From: Salsuginibacillus kocurii DSM 18087
GTDB lineage: Bacteria; Bacillota; Bacilli; Bacillales; Marinococcaceae
Assembly: GCF_000377705.1 (NCBI RefSeq)
Contig: NZ_KB898629.1
Coordinates: 1-64,000 of the forward strand
Direction of reading: 5' to 3'
DNA length: 64,000 nucleotides
The position numbers and the translations under genes are program-made. The notes under the pieces were generated by a model. It was not told the origin of the DNA and searched no databases. It saw only the letters and a list, made by a program, of their open reading frames with translations. Positions 60,994 through 64,000 of the stretch are shown here, in pieces (within the stretch, counting starts at the first letter, position 1; every line of letters starts with the position of its first letter).

Positions 60994-61842
60994 TTAAAAT
61001 GTATAGTTTAGTTTTGATAATGCGGTTGATAGGGTTGAATAGATCTTAAATCGGCTGTTAATAGGTAGTTCTAGATTGACGGATGTTTGGGCAACCGCCG
61101 GGGAAATACCAGTTAAAATCACTTCAATTCCTACTAACTTTAAGGCGTTGCTTAGTGTAAATATATGCTGTGCCACCATTGTATCAATATGAGAGATACC
61201 AGAAAGCTCAACAATTAAGGTGCTGATCTCTAAATCTTGAGCCCGTGCTAAAATCGTAGAGTCATTTAACAAAGGTGGGATATCCGTTTCTCCAATTAAG
61301 GGCAAGATCGCTAAATCCTTAGATACTGGAATAAGTGGAGCAGATAACTGCTTAATTTTTTCTTCAAAAGTGGAGAATATACTTTCGGTATCTTCAAGGA
61401 ATTTTGTATCAAATTGATTTCTTATATTCTCGACACAATCATCCACCTGTTGAACAAACGTAAAAACATCGAGAACTGCAGTTTGTTCTTCATTTATTTT
61501 ATTGTAAGCATACTTCCAAATCGCTTTTTTACAAAACGGTAACACTTCTACTAATATTGAAGCAATTTCCCGGCTGTTCAACAAGTGAAAACCAAATTCT
61601 TTCTCCCAATCAATCGGACATTCATGTTCATCTGCCTGAGGGTCGCCGAGTAATCTAATAATCCCAGAAATAAAGGAACTAGAGTGATGAATAAACGCCT
61701 CTTCCCCCAGGTCTCCTTTTAGCATAGAATGTTGCTGTTCACGTGCAAGGTGGTAAGCCTCAGTTACTATTTCATTTACATTTAACTCTAAATTTTCGCG
61801 CAATCTTTCGCTTTCATTTCCTTTAAGCATTCCTGTCACCAA
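60994..61842 (-). CDS. RsbR-like STAS-domain stress-signalling protein
   Basis: The 282-residue protein has a C-terminal STAS domain of RsbR type: LAILPLIGETDIPPLLNDST, TLIVELSGISHIDTMVAQHI and VEVILTG-like IEVILTGISPAVAQTSVNLE, with a Thr in IDTMVA as in phosphorylatable RsbR paralogues. The N-terminal 170 residues are helical, like variable sensory halves of stressosome proteins, without a recognised ligand domain. It lies downstream of two MEDS-domain genes on the same strand, 143 bp apart. The start is unsure: GTG 61842 or ATG 61830; neither has a good ribosome site. No rsbST genes are nearby. Confidence 0.82.
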   Translation of the reverse strand: MVTGMLKGNESERLRENLELNVNEIVTEAYHLAREQQHSMLKGDLGEEAFIHHSSSFISGIIRLLGDPQADEHECPIDWEKEFGFHLLNSREIASILVEVLPFCKKAIWKYAYNKINEEQTAVLDVFTFVQQVDDCVENIRNQFDTKFLEDTESIFSTFEEKIKQLSAPLIPVSKDLAILPLIGETDIPPLLNDSTILARAQDLEISTLIVELSGISHIDTMVAQHIFTLSNALKLVGIEVILTGISPAVAQTSVNLELPINSRFKIYSTLSTALSKLNYTF

Positions 61843-61985
61843 CTTTTATCAAGGTTACTGCTTCTTTGTGTTCTGTATTTTTTAAAACGTAAACTAGACT
61901 ATGAATAGAGTCTGATATCCCGCTTCTTGTATGCGTCGTCTTTCATTATAGGAAGTGAAAAAGCTTCGACTGGATGGAAAGATTG

Positions 61986-62564
61986 CTACTTTCTTAAACT
62001 AGGCTTTTTGTATAAGGAAGACCGGACCAACTCTTTATCAGTCATCAAGTATTCGTGACTGCGCATCATTGCCGTCTGCAGCGAGGCAGAAACAGCTGAA
62101 GCAGGATAGGCACAGACTGAGACAAGCCCCATCTCGTTCACACTACAATCCGCCAATTGCTCAAATTCATCAAGTTGACGTTCGATATCCTCTTTTGCCT
62201 CCCATTCAACATGAGCCCACGTGCGAACGGTAACATTGCTGGTTAAAAAAGGTTCTAAGGTATTATGAAAATGTTCTACTATACTATGAATATGATAGTC
62301 CTGATGGTAGCTGTAAAAGGAGTGGTTATCGATATAATGAATATATGTTAACTGCTCCTCTGAGAACATTTCGGTTGCTTTTTTCTCTATTTGTTCGTAA
62401 ATCACATTGTTTTCTATAATAAGAAGATGATCTCCTTTTTCGATCCCTCTGCAAATATAAGCCAAAACATTCTCGATATAATCGTTCTCGTCTTCAAAAA
62501 AATACACGATATGTGCAGCGTCCGGCACTTCTATATATTTTGTTAAAGGAATTTTTCGTTTCAT
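61986..62564 (-). CDS. MEDS (DcmR-like sensory) domain protein
   Basis: The 192-residue protein contains a MEDS domain and little else: HIVYFFEDENDYIENVLAYI, GIEKGDHLLIIENNVIYEQI and the C-terminal block AMMRSHEYLMTDKELVRSSL. MEDS domains, first defined from the methylotroph regulator DcmR, are predicted small-molecule sensors and often partner with STAS or anti-sigma proteins. AGAGGG precedes the ATG. It is flanked by the XRE-MEDS gene and the STAS gene, so a signalling relay is plausible. Confidence 0.8.
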   Translation of the reverse strand: MKRKIPLTKYIEVPDAAHIVYFFEDENDYIENVLAYICRGIEKGDHLLIIENNVIYEQIEKKATEMFSEEQLTYIHYIDNHSFYSYHQDYHIHSIVEHFHNTLEPFLTSNVTVRTWAHVEWEAKEDIERQLDEFEQLADCSVNEMGLVSVCAYPASAVSASLQTAMMRSHEYLMTDKELVRSSLYKKPSLRK

Positions 62565-62632
62565 TGCTGGTACGTCCCTCTCTCACGTTAGTTTATAAAA
62601 TTCCTGTGAATAGCCTTCGTAACAACTAGTTC

Positions 62633-63427
62633 TTATTCCATGTTCTCTTGGATATAAAATGATGGGAAAACGTAAGATTTATTACTCGTTGTACAGAATG
62701 GGGAGTCTACGATCTCCGTATCAGTCATAAGATATGGATAGTTTCGCATCATTTGGATGTGGGTGCCTGCTGAAATCAATTCAGCGTCATATGAATGAAT
62801 AAATAAAATGTTTCGATTGCTCAAGTTTACAGCTTGTCTATTTAGGAGGTTTCCTAAATCCAGTAGCGCTTGTTTGTAATCTGTATCTTTTTCTGCCAGC
62901 CAAATACGCAGAGGCTTGTCAACAGCGTACTGATCTCTTAAAAAAGGAATCACGTTAGCAGGCATGTCCAAGTTCATGTCTTCTTTATTTATAAAACATA
63001 TCTTATTTTTTATTATGTCTTTACTTAAAAGGTTAGATAACTTTTGTTGAATATCGAGAATATTCTTTGTCGAATCAATAATTACACAATAGCTGCCTCT
63101 TTCTATACCACTGGAGAGAAATATTAAGATGTGATGAACTTTGACCTCAAAATTATCGTAAAGGTAAAGAATTTCACCTATATCCTCGTTCTTAAAGTAT
63201 TCATTTATTTCATTCTGGAGTGTTTCCTGGTTCAAATGTTCACTAAAAAACAAAGTCGGTTCAAAGTCCAGCGCCTTAGCAATATTGATGGCAATACTAA
63301 GCCCAGGATTTCGTTTTCCTGTTTCAATTTGTGAATAATAACCTCTGTTAATGAAAGCTTTCGTGGCTACTTGTTCTTGTGTCAATTGTTTATCAATTCT
63401 CAGTTGTATTAACCAATCTCTTTTCAT
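62633..63427 (-). CDS. XRE-family HTH regulator with C-terminal MEDS domain
   Basis: The 264-residue protein joins an N-terminal XRE helix-turn-helix (LRIDKQLTQEQVATKAFINR, then YYSQIETGKRNPGLSIAINI) to a MEDS-type sensor (VHHILIFLSSGIERGSYCVI ... IQMMRNYPYLMTDTEIVDSP). The C-terminal block is clearly related to that of the next gene. It is probably a ligand-responsive regulator of its own locus. GGTGGGG precedes the ATG. About 70 bp separate it from the MEDS gene downstream, and no terminator is visible, so the three genes may be one transcript. Confidence 0.83.
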   Translation of the reverse strand: MKRDWLIQLRIDKQLTQEQVATKAFINRGYYSQIETGKRNPGLSIAINIAKALDFEPTLFFSEHLNQETLQNEINEYFKNEDIGEILYLYDNFEVKVHHILIFLSSGIERGSYCVIIDSTKNILDIQQKLSNLLSKDIIKNKICFINKEDMNLDMPANVIPFLRDQYAVDKPLRIWLAEKDTDYKQALLDLGNLLNRQAVNLSNRNILFIHSYDAELISAGTHIQMMRNYPYLMTDTEIVDSPFCTTSNKSYVFPSFYIQENME

Positions 63428-64000
63428 AGATCCCCACCATGTACTAACAATCTTTGTTTACGGCTGCGGTGCATACGTGTGATCCTTGCCTCATCGTTCA
63501 CATAAGGGTCGATATGTGAAGTTTTTTTACTAATGCTTTTCCAAGGTCGTATATAATTTTACCTTTTTAAAAGGTGATATTCAGATATTGTGGCAATTTG
63601 ACGCATTTTTTCATCACTGTCCGTTAAACTTTTTTACTTTGTAAGAAAATCAAGGTCGTTCACTTTAGGAACTGTCAGTAAGTTGTTTGAGCAGGAGGGT
63701 TACAAACCTTCCAAATACGAAGTCACAAATGGGTTAGTGGCACGTGTAATGAAGTGTAGAACTGTTGGGAAAGAGCTGCATTCAAGTGGACAAACACTAT
63801 GTTGAAGTACATGGCGATAAAGGGAAGATGTACCTTTTGTTTTTTCGGTAGCTTCTACAACGTTTCGCTGTGTAGTGTTTCAGTTTTGTATGAACAGTAC
63901 GTAATGTCTACTAAGTAAACTACCAAAAACAAGCCACGGTCCGGTATAAACACCTGAAAGGCAGCTGGGTTAACGTTCAAGATCGAGGAAGCCCGGTTAA
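63428..64000. other. Gene-free right end of the window
   Basis: No frame on either strand has both a start signal and a recognisable product. A near-palindrome around ACCTTTTTAAAAGGT lies near 63570 and could be an operator or weak terminator. Promoters for the XRE-MEDS gene should lie just right of 63427. Confidence 0.4.

Noticed and set aside
1-64000. CRISPR arrays, tRNA or rRNA genes, riboswitches, prophage
   Set aside because: No regularly spaced identical repeats, cloverleaf or rRNA sequence, known riboswitch core or phage gene block was seen on reading both strands by eye; a covariance-model scan was not possible.

Overview
The window looks like a chromosomal segment from a low-to-moderate GC, Gram-positive, spore-forming member of the Bacillaceae. 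Supporting this are strong AGGAGG-type ribosome binding sites, GTG and TTG starts, catabolite-control (cre-like) boxes, a BirA-type operator, a sigma-54/LevR-type PTS switch, a YtpB-type terpene synthase and a lic/iol/yhfUTS-type gene complement. Very acidic exported proteins (e.g. the metal-binding lipoprotein) would suit a salt- or alkali-tolerant species, but that is inference. No rRNA, tRNA, CRISPR array or intact prophage was seen.

Layout. 1-280: 3' end of an IS3-family element. 435-4330: flavin monooxygenase, small membrane protein, SDR dehydrogenase, orphan EutH permease. 4330-9130: an AT-richer accessory island with two paralogous lipoproteins, an acidic exported protein next to the decayed end of a paralogue, a frameshifted gene remnant, tiny membrane proteins and one copy of a ~250-bp dispersed repeat. 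9135-12606: tetraprenyl-beta-curcumene synthase, CcdA, PH-domain membrane protein, GNAT enzyme. 12823-17976: a lactose/cellobiose-type PTS operon read leftward from a sigma-54 promoter, with its LevR-type activator upstream. 18269-21168: MDR oxidoreductase and S9 peptidase.

21640-31727 is a myo-inositol catabolic cluster (LacI-type regulator, iolA, B, C, D, E, I, J) with five copies of one operator motif; iolG and an inositol transporter are absent. 31785-40336 holds a TatD hydrolase and a second beta-glucoside PTS system (GH4 phospho-glucosidase, LicR regulator, IIB, IIC, IIA, GH1 phospho-glucosidase). 40438-43227: haloperoxidase-type PAP2 protein, a second flavin monooxygenase, a tiny membrane protein, a YkuS-like protein. 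43456-49050: a third glucoside system using uptake without phosphorylation (AraC regulator, cytoplasmic GH3 glucosidase, GPH transporter).

49396-56380 is a probable biotin-controlled operon: BirA-type operator, BioY, acyl-CoA ligase, an atypical thiolase, two MaoC-type hydratase subunits and a complete EcfA1-EcfA2-EcfT energising module. 56581-56826 is the inverted partner of the 8.3-kb repeat. 57170-59817 is a manganese-type ABC transporter preceded by two MntR-like direct repeats. 60005-60907 is a ferritin-like/cupin fusion. 60994-63427 is a leftward three-gene signalling module (XRE-MEDS, MEDS, RsbR-like STAS protein). The last 570 bases hold no convincing gene.

The dominant theme is carbohydrate and polyol scavenging through three separately regulated glucoside routes plus inositol. 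The less-explained pieces are the BirA-linked acyl-CoA genes, the MEDS/STAS module, the lipoprotein island and the structured inverted repeat.
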